64,000 bases of DNA from Chamaea fasciata (taxonomy: Eukaryota; Chordata; Aves; Passeriformes; Sylviidae). Position 1 is the stretch's first letter. Each line of letters begins with the position of its first letter. The position numbers were made by a program, and so were the translations under genes. The DNA lies in assembly GCA_029207755.1 (NCBI GenBank), contig JARCOQ010000001.1:95646640-95710639 (forward strand), written 5' to 3'. Below, one piece after another: positions 42,001 to 49,477 of the stretch. A model generated the notes under the pieces. That model was not told where the DNA came from, searched no databases, and saw only the letters and a program-made list of their open reading frames with translations.

Positions 42001-45000
42001 TTCCAGCTAATCAGCCAATAGTTCTTAGGTTGTTTGTGTTTGTTTGTTCATTTGTTTGTTTGCGTATAGTTGCAACAATTACCTTTCTCTAGTCATTGGG
42101 TTCCTACCCCATTCTTAAAATCTTTCCGAGGTGATGGAGAAGTAGGATATCATCCTGATCTCTCAGTGACCTTAAATGCACTGTTGGCAGTCCTAGGAAC
42201 TTACATAGGTTGGGATTTCTCTAGAAGTTTCTGACTCAAACTTACTCTACTACAGATAGTTTGTGTTCCCCTTGAGTCCTTTCTGTTGACCCAGAGACCT
42301 AGAAGACTTCATTGAATGAAGGCAAATGAAGATAATGAAGGCAAAAGCTGAAACAGTGTCCTATATCTGTGAAAGCAGACTGAAGCACTGACTGACTCAT
42401 CCTTATATGCATTTGTTGTTACAAATTGATCCAACCTGTTACGGACATGGGCTCATAGCACCCTGCTTTTTTGTTTGTTCTTTTACTGATCATATAACAA
42501 TCAGTGTTGAATCGAACATTATCAGTCTTTGTTAACTGATTAAAACTAGAACTTTGGGGGTTTATTTAATAAAGAATCTACTGCTGCCATTACATGAGGA
42601 ACTTGCAGATGAATAGCTACTTTGGTAGAAGGAAGTGATTGATGAATTTGACATCTTTGTAGCTATCTGCAGTATGTGAATTGTGAAGCCAATCTGCAAA
42701 ATAAAATTGGATCTGTTGTGAACTTGGCAGATAATTTTGAAGAATACAAATTCTGATAAAAATAATTTTGTATTGTTTTTTGGGATCTAAATAGAATATC
42801 TGTAATCAGGATTTGTATTTCAAACTTAAAAGATACCCCTATGTGGGTGTGTGTACACTTTAAGGTGATGGAAACAATAGAGAATACAAAATTTAATTTT
42901 GTGGAATTCATATTTTCAGGTGAACTTTCTGTCAATACTGAGGTCTTGGCAATTTACGGTATTGATTTTATCATAGCAGCAAAATTTTAGAGGTAGAAAC
43001 ACTTTTTTTTCATTGTTTTCTTCCCTCTGGCTCTCCTGAAGGAAATCTTCACCTTTTTTTTTTTTTCTTTTCCTTCTTTCTTAAACTCTTCTGTTGAATT
43101 CAGGGCAAGCATACAAAGAAGAGTCATTGTTACCCACCAATGAACAGAGATCACCGCAGAATCATCCATGAATTAGCTCAGGTTTATGGCATTGAAAGTG
43201 TGAGCTATGACAACGAACCAAAGCGCAATGTTGTTATCACTGCAGTGAAGTATGTAATTCATTGTTATTTTCAAATCTTTACATTATTGTTTAAATAATT
43301 GGATGGGTTTTAATCACTTATCAGAAGGAATTTATTTACAATGCAATTTGCAAAATGTACTAATTTCCGGTAGAAAAGTGCTTAAGGCAGTTTTTGAATT
43401 AATAGTTTCATGGGCACATTTACTCAAGTAAATCTTCAGAGAAGAAAACACCATTAGAAGTAAAAAAGCTAAGAAAATATTTTGCAAGATTGTTTTCCAT
43501 TCATCTTAGTAGTAACTTTTTGTCATCAGCTAGAATTGATAGAGGTATCAAAAATAATGTATGTAATAAAATTTTGTGAAAACTAATTGTTGGATTGCGA
43601 AATTATACTTGAATTTACACCATCTTTGAAAAAGTCTGGTTATTGTAACATATTTCTCCATCTATAATAACCTATCACAGACAGAGTATATCACAGAGTA
43701 ACTTATCATAAAGTATCCCCCTTTAATTAATGTTCAAAGAGGGAGCTGAAATTACTGCAAATGGAAGAGATTTTGTAGCAAAAATGAAATGTTTTGGAGT
43801 ATGTTCATAGTAGAGAGGAAAATGAAGGGAATAGAGCTAGGGAAAAATTAAGTTGATTGCACTAGAGATGTAGTATGGGAAGGCTTCTGGTGTCAGGGCT
43901 TCATTGATTGTGCTCTTTACTCAGCAGCATATTTAGTTTAGTGCTGTCAAATTATGATTATATGACAACCACTTCTTTTTAACCATAAATACTGACTGCA
44001 GTCATAAGAAATCTCTCATATTCCATTCTGTTAGAGTGCCATGAGCTATTCCTGAACTTCACCAGTTCATCAGTTTGTAGCTTAGCTACAATCTTGATTT
44101 CTTCCAAGAGATGGAAACTACTTTGATATTAGAATGTAAGATACTTTTTGTTTCAAGTAAAGGAAGATAAGCAAAGAGTTCATATTTGAAAAAACTTACT
44201 AAAAAAAAAAGAAAGAGGGAGCAGATGAGAAATTAGTGAAGATGATAAAAGGAACAGGGCAGATGATTATGCTTTAAAAGCAAAGGGATATTCTGCAACT
44301 TGAGAATTGGAGGCCTTCCTTTATTATTAATTAATCAAAGGGGTTTTTTCCCATTGTACATCTGTTTAGCTGAATTCAGTTGTTTGGGGTTTTTCCACAT
44401 GGGCTAAATGTGAGTGTCTGTTTCATATCATTTTTTTTTCCCTTTTACCAATCACCATGTCACACCAATGTATAAACCAAATTTTGTCAAAGCTAAAATT
44501 GGTCTAGGCCTTGATGTGACCAAAGCAAATTTGGCTCCAGGGTCATATCTAATTGTTCACAAGGCTTTGATCCCTCCTGATTTTTAAAGGTTTGCTATAT
44601 TAACCCTCTACATCCTGGGAACATTTAACTTTAGAGTAGAACTGCTGATTTACTTTCTTGAAATATAGGAACATTCTCTTTTATCAGTAAGATTTTTTTT
44701 TAACTAATTAGTAGAAATTACTGCATGTGTGTTCTTCCAAGTGTTCTGTTTCTGGCATTTCAGAGCTCTCATTTGTTTTCTTTTTTACCATACAAGCAAG
44801 ATTTAGTCTGATATTCTAGAGTAAGGACAGACACTTCACTTCAATTATTGAAGCCCACCTTTCTAGCCTTTTTTTTTTTCTTAATTACCTCCAGGCAATT
44901 TACTTTCCATGTTTTTGCCTATCACAGTTGATAAAAATTAAAGAAGACAACAGAATGCCCTCCCATTTACCATTGCTGTCTTTTTCCAGTTAGAACTCTA

Positions 45001-48000
45001 CAGTTGAGTTGTAACTGAACTTGCAGTGTGAGCATTTTGCTTTACATGGCAGGCTTAGAGCTAAAGGAGAGAAGGACTTTTTAACCATTTTAGATGAGAA
45101 GAAAATTAGCTGTACTCAACTGATAGGACTGTAATATACTTGTTGTTAGAATATACATGTAAACATAATATAGCCTTGAAAAAATTATGGCCAGTGACAA
45201 GTAACTTTTTTTCCAAATAATGAAAACTTGCACTGTTGGGAAGATGAGAACACTTTTTAAATTGGTGACCTATGTTTATAAGATTTTGAAGTTCTTTGGA
45301 ATAGACTGTCAGTACTCAGTTTAAAACAATCCTGAAAGGGGCTTAGGAATCACCTCTTAATATTTTAGTGGACTTTCGATTTACCTTGAAAATGTTGTGG
45401 AATTTTTCATCTGTGTTGCCGCAATATCACAAAAATTTGCGCTTAAATACAGACTAATACAAACAAGAGATTATGAAATAAAATAGTTAAAGATAATGGA
45501 AATAACACATAATTTTTGTAAGCACTGAAGCAGAACTGGTGTTCATCTGTGAATACTGACGTGAGATTCCAAATGGTTAGAGCTCTTGGGGAAGTGGGAA
45601 AAAAGTATCTATTATCAAGTATGTGCCGAAGCATGGAACTCAACATGTGTGTATTTCTGGAATTATAACAATATGCAACCCATAACTTTGCAGCATTATT
45701 GCTACTCAGTATGTAATTTTGAAAGAAACAAGATGCATGTGTTGGTATTCATTGAATAGGAATTTAACATAATTAGCAAACAAAGAGAATGTCATGATCT
45801 GGAGGAGTATATTTAAAATGCATAAGTAAAATAAATAAGGAGGAAACATGCTTATTTAGTGCTTGTACATAGAATCATGTAGGTTGGGAAAAGACCCTTA
45901 AGATCCTTGAGTCCAGTGGTACTATCAAGTCTACCATTAAACCAAGTCCCTAAATATCATATCTACACATCTTTTAAATACTTCCAGGGATGGTGACTCA
46001 ACCACTTCCCTGGGCAGCCTGTTCCAATGCTTGGCACCTCTCTGGGTGAAGAACCTTTTGCTAATACCCAATAAAAAACATTCAGGAATGCAGTTTAAGT
46101 TAGTAATTAAGAAGTAGTTTGGTCTGAAAATGTCAGCATGAGTTTAGAAGAAAGTGCAGGAAGGGTAGAAAAATCGACCTTGATGAGTTGTAAGAATTTT
46201 AATTTATTCAGCTTATCTGCTCCCAGATAATATGTAGAAGAAACTGTGAATGGGAAAGATGCTAACAGTGGAAGCTCTTTCAGTCTTGCAGTTAAATCAT
46301 CCAAGTGAAATAAGACAAACTCACTCTTGAAAGTGGCTTTAGAGGAAATTTCAGTACAGCTCCACAACCTGTTAGAGATACTGTGTGTTTGGTAATTATT
46401 TGGGTTTTTTTTTTTTTTTTTTAGTTAGATGCCTTTTTGGATCTTTCTAGGACTTTTTTTTTTTTTCCTGGATGTTGGGAGTTGTTTGTTTCCATATATA
46501 TATATATATATATATTTTATATCTATCTATCTATCTATCATCTATCTCTCCTTCGTCTTTCTCCAGCTATTGCAGCCTTTGGGCACAAACTGACAACTGA
46601 AGTTGAGTGTGATTCACACCCTAAAATATATAAGTATACATAGTAAAGTACATTGTCCTCCTGTACTGGAGAATATACTGCCTTGTAACCATAGCCATGG
46701 GGTGACCCTTACACTGCAGATGGGACAGGCACAAGTGTGATGCTTCATTGTGTGGTGGCAATCACATAATACATTGTAATTAGCGTGGAGGACAGAAGAA
46801 GCTGGATTTTTTATTTCCCCATTCTAATACATAATGGGCTTTTTTTCTGGTCTGATTCACCTGGAACTGCCTACAAGGAGGAGGCAGTGTTGTTTGAGAG
46901 AGTGCCTCTTAGCAGAGTCCTGTGATCAACGAATTTAACATTATTTACTGCCAGCATTTGAGAAGGTGCTTCCAAAATTTTAGATATGTTGTAAAGATTC
47001 AGCGAACTGTGTTCTTGTGGTGCTGAGTTAAGCTATTAAGTTGTTCTTTCTGATTTATATCTTTTTCTTTGAAAGGACAGATATGTTGCCCTAGAGTGTA
47101 AGTATCCCAGTTTTGCTGTTTTAACAGTTGATCATTTAGTGCACTTCATAGTAAAAGGAGTTGTGGACCTCACATGCCGAAAAGGAGTGTGGGTACCAAT
47201 GCTCAAATCTAGTATGCTGCTTCTGTGTCTTTTATAGACAGCAGTGTAGAGACAGGTTGAATACTGGATAGATTCTTGGTAATGTATGTTTTGTACGTTA
47301 GTGTTGTGTCTCCATGATTGGAAAATTAAATATTCAAATAGATGATTTAAGAATACAAGTGTGAACTCTGATACTAAAACTGCTACTTACAAATATTACT
47401 CATTCCCAGCTTCTTAGTGAGTATGATTTCCTATTGAACTAAATAATGTTTCTTTTATTTCTTTAGAGGGAAATCTGTTTGCCCAAGCAGTACGTTAACA
47501 TCTGTGCTAGATAAAGAAATGCACAGCAGGCCTGCACCTTCTCTTCCTCATTACAAACAAACAGATAAGTAAGGAATTTGGATTTAAAACCATATTCTTC
47601 AATTTTCTGCTGAGTTTCCCAACGAACATATTCCTGAGCTCCAACTTCATATGCCCTGTTTCTTCTTTTTTCCCAACCCACACAACACAGCTTTGGAGCT
47701 TGCAGCATGCACTAAGATGTTCTTTCCACAGAAGTAAGCCTGAAATGAAGTGATAAGAAAATGTAGGATTGGCTGTGTGTTATAAGGGTAGTATTATAAC
47801 AAATATAATGGGGTTTAAAGTTTTTTTTTTTTAGTAAATATTAGAGAGTTGGGAAGAGAGTGCTGTTTTAGAGGTTTGGAAATTCTATTTTTTTTAACCT
47901 TTAACCAAGAGTAATGTTTTACTGGCATAAAATGATTTATTTGGACAGGTACTAAATGTATTTTTCTTGTGTAGGTATGACTACTGACAAAATACAATTT

Positions 48001-49114
48001 TGTCAAATAGTGAGAATTACTGAAGATGGGATATATAAGGCATCTTGGTGAATGGTCTTAAAAGGAGTCTTTTCATTTTATGACCTGCCAGATTCAGATA
48101 CTTGTAGTTATCTCATAGTTACGATTTTTTTTAAATGGTTGGCTTATTTGTTTGGGTTTACCTTTCAGAAGTGTTTTCCTCCCAAATTTTTCCCAGATGA
48201 GCATCTGAAATCATGTTCAAGTACCTTTTGCAGAAAGGAACTGCTTAATGTTGCAGTAACTACTGTTGGTAGATGCTGCTGGAATACAAAGGTGGCTGTT
48301 CTGTGAAAATTTAAATTGTGTCAGAGATAAGCATCTAGAGCAAAACATGTTTCTAAAAGGATTGCTTAAGGTGTAACTCAGTGTCAGTTTTTAATAGGTT
48401 GTTACTCTTCCTTTCCACTTCTGTGGGATTGCTATCTTCAGTGGCCCTAATTAATGCCAAGGAGTTATGCAGCAAAGTTAAATAAAGGGCTTTAGCCATT
48501 TATTTTTCATTACTAGAAGTAACGTTTCTTTAGTTCATAATTCTACAAAATCTTTTGGAAGATCTCATGCTGTCTTATTGAAAAAAATCTTTACAGTGTT
48601 TGGATTTGCTATGACCGTATTTTTTATTAGCCTTGCTTTTAAAAGCAAGTGGATTTGATCATCAGCTCACTTTAACAATATTTCTTTTGGTGTTTCTTTT
48701 AAAAAGGCATTTTGAACATTTAATCTTCAGTACAGTATCATTTTTTTAATAAATAATACTGGTAAATTACATTTTCTGGTAAAACCCCGAAAGGAATTTT
48801 ATCAATTTAGACACATGTTGATGTACATTAATGTTATCAAGCATATGTTTTTTGTCAAAATTAACAAAGTCTTTCTGGAGCTTTAAGGTACTTCGAATAA
48901 AACTTAATTTAGAAGTGCATGCTATTGACCAATTCAATGTGTATGTGCACACTGAGACATTATGGGAGTTTGTGATTCAGTTTACTTTGTATCTTGTTTT
49001 TCATGCATGTAATATCTCTAATATTCTTATAATTTCAGGAGTAGTGGAAACAGTGCTTTATCCAAATCGTTAAAGGAAGAGCCAGTAATTGACTACTTTG
49101 ATGTCCAGGACTGA
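2839..49114 (+). CDS. NFX1: NFX1, nuclear transcription factor X-box binding 1 (5'-partial, 21 coding exons in window)
   Basis: This entry gives the span of the spliced coding region; the exons follow separately. Joining 21 exons gives 2,174 nt in one open frame ending in TGA, about 724 residues. This matches the part of the roughly 1,120-residue vertebrate protein that follows its RING-like finger. In order it holds the RING tail (WRCPACQ), about eight NF-X1-type fingers rich in CGxHxC and CHxGxCxxC patterns, an acidic and charged linker, an R3H domain (RRIIH core) and the C-terminal IDYFDVQD. Known family roles are sequence-specific repression at MHC class II X-box promoters and, in human, of TERT, with RING-linked ubiquitin ligase activity. 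The long human isoform also works with poly(A)-binding protein in mRNA control. I see no frameshift, in-frame stop or lost finger exon. NFXL1 is the alternative family member, but the exon order and C-terminus fit NFX1. The start codon and N-terminal exons lie left of base 1. Confidence 0.97.
2917..5529 (+). other. NFX1 intron, nothing recognised
   Basis: This is a 2.6-kb AT-rich intron. A less AT-rich patch at about 3770-3990 stands out but has no family I can name. A short perfect inverted repeat (9-bp arms, 14-nt loop) lies at 4818-4849. Confidence 0.6.
5530..5635 (+). CDS. NFX1: NFX1 exon 2 of window: start of zinc-finger array
   Basis: This 106-nt exon starts after acceptor atgatttag and ends at donor gtaagt. 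Its first two bases complete glycine. It encodes [16 protein letters not shown] and then [18 protein letters not shown]. The [13 protein letters not shown] stretch is typical of NFX1 and leads into the first Cys/His finger, which is finished in the next exon. A GT dinucleotide also opens the exon (gtaagg), but only the chosen acceptor keeps the frame. Confidence 0.95.
5636..12044 (+). other. 6.4-kb NFX1 intron
   Basis: This is AT-rich intron with one possible LTR-derived stretch near 7880-8400 (listed separately). The 170-codon minus-strand frame at 11066-11578 shows no domain and I do not call it a gene. Nothing else is recognised. Confidence 0.6.
7880..8400 (-). mobile_element. possible decayed LTR of an endogenous retrovirus
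   Basis: The stretch is richer in GC than its surroundings. Read on the minus strand, it has a TATA-like box (complement of cttttatagg near 8260) downstream of a moderately GC-rich segment, as an LTR promoter would. It looks like avian LTR sequence to me, but I found no matching TSD or TG...CA ends. Ends are approximate. Confidence 0.3.
12045..12116 (+). CDS. NFX1: NFX1 exon 3 of window: finger closure
   Basis: This 72-nt exon lies between a polypyrimidine tract ending ctaag and donor gtaaga. It encodes [20 protein letters not shown] followed by GQT. The CHPGPCPSC motif closes the finger opened in the previous exon, 6.4 kb upstream. TCECGQT links to the next module. Confidence 0.95.
12117..13826 (+). 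other. NFX1 intron with poly(T) tract
   Basis: This is a 1.7-kb AT-rich intron. A 23-nt T run lies at 13362-13384. No mobile element is recognised. Confidence 0.6.
13362..13384 (+). repeat. poly(T) tract
   Basis: This is an uninterrupted run of 23 T residues within an intron. Confidence 0.9.
13827..13966 (+). CDS. NFX1: NFX1 exon 4 of window: NF-X1-type finger
   Basis: This 140-nt exon lies between acceptor ttctacag and donor gtaagt. It encodes [13 protein letters not shown], then [12 protein letters not shown] and CHAGKCSPC. This is one complete NF-X1-type finger of the pattern CGxxLxCGxHxCxxxCHxGxCxxC. Confidence 0.96.
14085..14440 (+). mobile_element. decayed CR1 LINE 3' fragment
   Basis: The order of words (gattaggctgttggagca, then gtggcctttcag, then gtttggactaacta) follows the 3' end of the CR1 reverse-transcriptase region and 3' UTR in the sense direction, with heavy decay. 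It lies in the intron between exons 4 and 5 of the window. The family is clear only in patches, so subfamily and ends are uncertain. Confidence 0.55.
14919..15018 (+). CDS. NFX1: NFX1 exon 5 of window: inter-finger segment
   Basis: This 100-nt exon lies between acceptor tctttcag and donor gtaaga. It encodes [14 protein letters not shown], then [14 protein letters not shown]. The YCG and CxxICGK spacing, and the SDGFG segment, are NFX1 hallmarks between two complete fingers. Confidence 0.95.
15155..15372 (+). CDS. NFX1: NFX1 exon 6 of window: two NF-X1 finger modules
   Basis: This 218-nt exon lies between acceptor ctttcccag and donor gtaatt. It encodes [20 protein letters not shown], a complete finger, then [16 protein letters not shown] and [16 protein letters not shown], which opens the next finger. 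It has one of the highest cysteine densities in the gene. An antisense LTR begins only about 44 nt after the donor. Confidence 0.96.
15417..15780 (-). mobile_element. LTR-like element, antisense to NFX1 (ERV)
   Basis: Read on the minus strand it has a TATA-like box (complement of cttatatacc, near 15553-15562). About 65 nt further on comes AATAAAGAATACC (complement at about 15476-15488). The LTR seems to end in CGGTGACA, which gives the plus-strand start tgtcaccg at 15417. This is the promoter, poly(A) signal and short U5 order of a retroviral LTR. The far end and the TSD were not resolved. Confidence 0.6.
16092..16189 (+). CDS. NFX1: NFX1 exon 7 of window: NF-X1 finger
   Basis: This 98-nt exon lies between acceptor ttttgccag and donor gtgagt. 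It encodes [18 protein letters not shown], completing the finger begun in the previous exon, then [10 protein letters not shown]. It ends on a codon boundary. Confidence 0.96.
16190..17554 (+). other. NFX1 intron, nothing recognised
   Basis: This is a 1.4-kb AT-rich intron before the 31-nt microexon. No repeat is recognised. Confidence 0.6.
17555..17585 (+). CDS. NFX1: NFX1 exon 8 of window: 31-nt microexon
   Basis: This 31-nt exon encodes [10 protein letters not shown] plus one base, between acceptor tttcctag and donor gtacaa. It is needed to join the phase-0 end of the previous exon to the phase-1 start of the next, because 31 is not a multiple of three. It matches the short EL/EIPC segment between fingers in vertebrate NFX1. 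Confidence 0.9.
17586..18756 (+). other. NFX1 intron, nothing recognised
   Basis: This is a 1.2-kb intron after the microexon. The overlapping open frames near 17839-18162 show no domain. Confidence 0.6.
18757..18839 (+). CDS. NFX1: NFX1 exon 9 of window: NF-X1 finger
   Basis: This 83-nt exon lies between acceptor tttgatag and donor gtaagc. It encodes [20 protein letters not shown] and then [18 protein letters not shown] and CGRHKC are strongly conserved in NFX1. It ends on a codon boundary. Confidence 0.96.
18840..19366 (+). other. NFX1 intron, nothing recognised
   Basis: This is a 0.5-kb AT-rich intron. The open frames on both strands here overlap each other and show no domain. Confidence 0.6.
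19367..19475 (+). CDS. NFX1: NFX1 exon 10 of window: NF-X1 finger
   Basis: This 109-nt exon lies between acceptor tctcttag and donor gtgagt. It encodes [19 protein letters not shown] and [15 protein letters not shown], one complete finger. The following intron is 5.1 kb and carries an LTR. Confidence 0.96.
20210..20242 (+). repeat. compound (GAT)n-(ATT)n microsatellite
   Basis: About seven GAT units run directly into about five ATT units. Confidence 0.9.
21620..22662 (+). mobile_element. ERVL-like solo LTR, same family as the copy at 38338
   Basis: It is collinear with the precisely bounded LTR at 38338-39379. Both share gctggatttgcat/gttggttttgcat near the start, then the cactggccaaggtt block (here near 21748). 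A TATA-like tatttaagaag follows near 21802 (38526 in the other copy). Both then have a GA-rich stretch and the tggtgaagcag/tggtgaaacag block. The poly(A) hexamer of the other copy is AATAAG here (22488-22493). Ends are good to about 15 nt, and no TSD was found. The 212-codon frame inside it is not a gene. Confidence 0.75.
24623..24742 (+). CDS. NFX1: NFX1 exon 11 of window: finger linker and finger start
   Basis: This 120-nt exon lies between a T-rich acceptor and donor gtaagt. It encodes [20 protein letters not shown], then [15 protein letters not shown]. The FDELTC and IYPPVPCGT stretch identifies NFX1. Confidence 0.96.
24743..25407 (+). other. NFX1 intron, nothing recognised
   Basis: This is a 0.67-kb AT-rich intron with a T/G-rich patch just after the donor. 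Confidence 0.6.
25408..25487 (+). CDS. NFX1: NFX1 exon 12 of window: finger completion
   Basis: This 80-nt exon lies between acceptor gactgcag and donor gtaagt. It encodes [20 protein letters not shown] and [18 protein letters not shown] completes the finger begun in the previous exon. Confidence 0.96.
25798..26028 (+). CDS. NFX1: NFX1 exon 13 of window: last two NF-X1 fingers
   Basis: This 231-nt exon, the largest in the window, is flanked by acceptor ctctttcag and donor gttaga. It encodes 77 residues that include [30 protein letters not shown] and [15 protein letters not shown]. These are the last two fingers. The frame stays open past the donor to a stop near 26095. If this intron were retained, a truncated protein lacking the R3H domain would result. 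Confidence 0.96.
26310..26383 (+). CDS. NFX1: NFX1 exon 14 of window: post-finger cysteine motif
   Basis: This 74-nt exon lies between acceptor atatggcag and donor gttggt. It encodes [20 protein letters not shown] and [12 protein letters not shown] and ICSEAS are conserved in NFX1 and end the cysteine-rich part. Confidence 0.95.
26384..28959 (+). other. 2.6-kb NFX1 intron with (TAA)n microsatellite
   Basis: A TAA repeat lies at 27028-27071 and an A/C-rich simple stretch near 27920-27990. No mobile element is recognised. Confidence 0.6.
27028..27071 (+). repeat. (TAA)n microsatellite
   Basis: This is a run of about 14 TAA units, pure after the first two or three. Confidence 0.92.
28960..29061 (+). 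CDS. NFX1: NFX1 exon 15 of window: helical linker
   Basis: This 102-nt exon lies between acceptor tttttcag and donor gtaagg. It encodes [20 protein letters not shown] and then [13 protein letters not shown]. No cysteines are present. It matches the linker after the finger array in NFX1. Confidence 0.95.
29062..31350 (+). other. NFX1 intron, simple GT-rich patch
   Basis: This is a 2.3-kb intron. Around 30608-30690 the plus strand is almost only G and T (runs of gtttt and gttt). Nothing else is recognised. Confidence 0.55.
31351..31392 (+). CDS. NFX1: NFX1 exon 16 of window: short linker exon
   Basis: This 42-nt exon lies between acceptor ataattcag and donor gtggga. It encodes [18 protein letters not shown] is the conserved last cysteine pair before the charged linker. 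Confidence 0.93.
31393..31745 (+). other. short NFX1 intron, nothing recognised
   Basis: This is a 353-nt AT-rich intron. Confidence 0.6.
31746..31844 (+). CDS. NFX1: NFX1 exon 17 of window: charged linker
   Basis: This 99-nt exon lies between acceptor caaatttag and donor gtatgt. It encodes [20 protein letters not shown] and then [22 protein letters not shown] is conserved in NFX1. Confidence 0.95.
31845..35886 (+). other. 4-kb NFX1 intron, nothing recognised
   Basis: This is AT-rich intron sequence. A frame at 32290-32396 ends at a possible donor (caag|gtaata) but does not fit the NFX1 reading, so I did not call it an exon. Confidence 0.55.
35887..35953 (+). CDS. NFX1: NFX1 exon 18 of window: acidic helix before R3H
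   Basis: This 67-nt exon lies between acceptor ttcttgcag and donor gtcagt. It encodes [20 protein letters not shown] and NK. It precedes the longest intron in the window (7.15 kb), which carries the nested retroelements. Confidence 0.95.
37626..38145 (-). mobile_element. solo LTR of an endogenous retrovirus, inserted in CR1
   Basis: The 520-bp insert starts TGTGACGTGG and ends TTCCATACA (TG...CA). Read on the minus strand it has a CCAAT-box-like ATTGGCTG (complement of cagccaat near 37880). A TATA-like ACTTAAG follows near 37864, then AATAAA at 37801-37806. CR1 resumes exactly at each edge. The duplicated target is tgta on the left and cgta on the right, a 4-bp TSD with one change, as for ERV1-type elements. 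A 6-bp reading (catgta/cacgta) is possible if the end is shifted by two bases. Confidence 0.8.
38338..39379 (+). mobile_element. ERVL-like solo LTR, sense to NFX1, inserted in CR1
   Basis: This 1,042-bp element begins TGTGTTGG and ends CCATGACA. It is flanked by a perfect 5-bp duplication, gactg at 38333-38337 and 39380-39384. Joining the flanks with one copy restores continuous CR1 sequence (gtgagactg then acagacctgtagtt). A 5-bp duplication is usual for ERVL. It has a TATA-like atatttaag near 38525 and an intact AATAAA at 39201-39206, both in the sense direction of NFX1. No internal retroviral genes remain. The 160-codon frame at 38421-38903 is LTR sequence and not a gene. Confidence 0.92.
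40740..40850 (-). mobile_element. CR1 fragment
   Basis: The words gggattgaggtgaggctgac and cagcctgtagctcc match the same reverse-transcriptase stretch of CR1 that reads gactgacagacctgtagttc at 39380 in the main element. This is therefore a second CR1 copy. Confidence 0.65.
41880..42240 (-). mobile_element. possible very old CR1 fragment
   Basis: The phrase ttttgtaaatccacactgat, followed by blocks on the spacing seen in minus-strand CR1, suggests an old copy. Similarity is patchy and a GTTT-rich simple tract near 42030-42062 interrupts it. Confidence 0.35.
43104..43249 (+). CDS. NFX1: NFX1 exon 19 of window: R3H domain core
   Basis: This 146-nt exon lies between acceptor gaattcag and donor gtatgt. 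It encodes [20 protein letters not shown], then [23 protein letters not shown] is the Arg-x3-His core that names the R3H domain, which binds single-stranded nucleic acid. Confidence 0.97.
45868..46081 (-). mobile_element. CR1 LINE 3'-end fragment
   Basis: The stretch reads catagaatcatgtaggttgg, then cttccagggatggtgactca and cctgggcagcctgttccaat. This is the classic 3' UTR of avian CR1 in reverse orientation. It starts at the 3' terminus and is cut short at about 214 nt, the usual 5' truncation of LINE insertion. Confidence 0.92.
46405..46422 (+). repeat. poly(T) tract
   Basis: This is a run of 18 T residues. A second run of 13 lies at 46454-46466. Confidence 0.85.
46494..46539 (+). repeat. 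compound (AT)n-(CTAT)n microsatellite
   Basis: About eleven AT units are followed after a short break by four to five CTAT units. CTAT/GATA tetramers are usually variable in length. Confidence 0.92.
47467..47568 (+). CDS. NFX1: NFX1 exon 20 of window: R3H end and C-terminal tail
   Basis: This 102-nt exon lies between acceptor atttctttag and donor gtaagg. It encodes [18 protein letters not shown], then [19 protein letters not shown] follows the R3H fold in vertebrate NFX1. Confidence 0.95.
47569..49038 (+). other. last NFX1 intron, nothing recognised
   Basis: This is a 1.5-kb AT-rich intron before the terminal exon. Confidence 0.6.
49039..49114 (+). CDS. NFX1: NFX1 terminal coding exon
   Basis: This 76-nt coding part follows acceptor aatttcag. 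It encodes [20 protein letters not shown] and DVQD, then TGA. The IDYFDVQD ending is the conserved NFX1 C-terminus, which fixes the end of the gene. Confidence 0.96.
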
Positions 49115-49471
49115 AGTGATTGATATAGAATCATTCAGATGAATCAGAATCACACAGATTATGATCCAGAAGCTTGGAGGTGAAAATACTAAGTTATTGT
49201 GTGAGGTGCTTTTTGATTATCTGTCAAATGATCATTTGTTCAACATATTCATAATTTAACATCCAAAGTTAGATTGATATGCTCGTTTGAAAAGTCAAGC
49301 GTTTCAACAGTTTATGTAACTGCATAATACCTAATAGTAGTACAGCTTTTTAAATCTGGGTTTGGTGCAATTTTGTATCTAATGTGCTGTCAGAATAATG
49401 TAGATTTCATTCATGACTGAAGCAAGAGAACTGGTGGTAAGCAAATATATTTTTGGAATATTAAGAACAAC

Positions 49472-49477
49472 AATAAA
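49472..49477 (+). terminator. NFX1: candidate proximal poly(A) signal of NFX1
   Basis: This is AATAAA 358 nt after the stop codon, in the sense strand and within AT-rich sequence. It is the first canonical signal downstream of the gene. Confidence 0.4.

Larger units (their letters stand above)
35954..43103 (+). other. 7.15-kb NFX1 intron upstream of the R3H exons
   Basis: This is the longest intron seen. It holds the split CR1, two LTRs and one or two further CR1 fragments (listed separately). The rest (40080-40740, 42240-43060) is AT-rich and unrecognised. Confidence 0.7.
43250..47466 (+). other. 4.2-kb NFX1 intron with CR1 tail and microsatellites
   Basis: It holds a CR1 3' fragment at 45868-46081 and a cluster of simple repeats at 46405-46540. 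The remainder is AT-rich and unrecognised. Confidence 0.65.

Noticed and set aside
2839..49114. NFXL1 as the identity of the gene
   Set aside because: The RING tail to C-terminus order, the R3H RRIIH core and the IDYFDVQD ending fit NFX1. NFXL1 differs in its C-terminal part.
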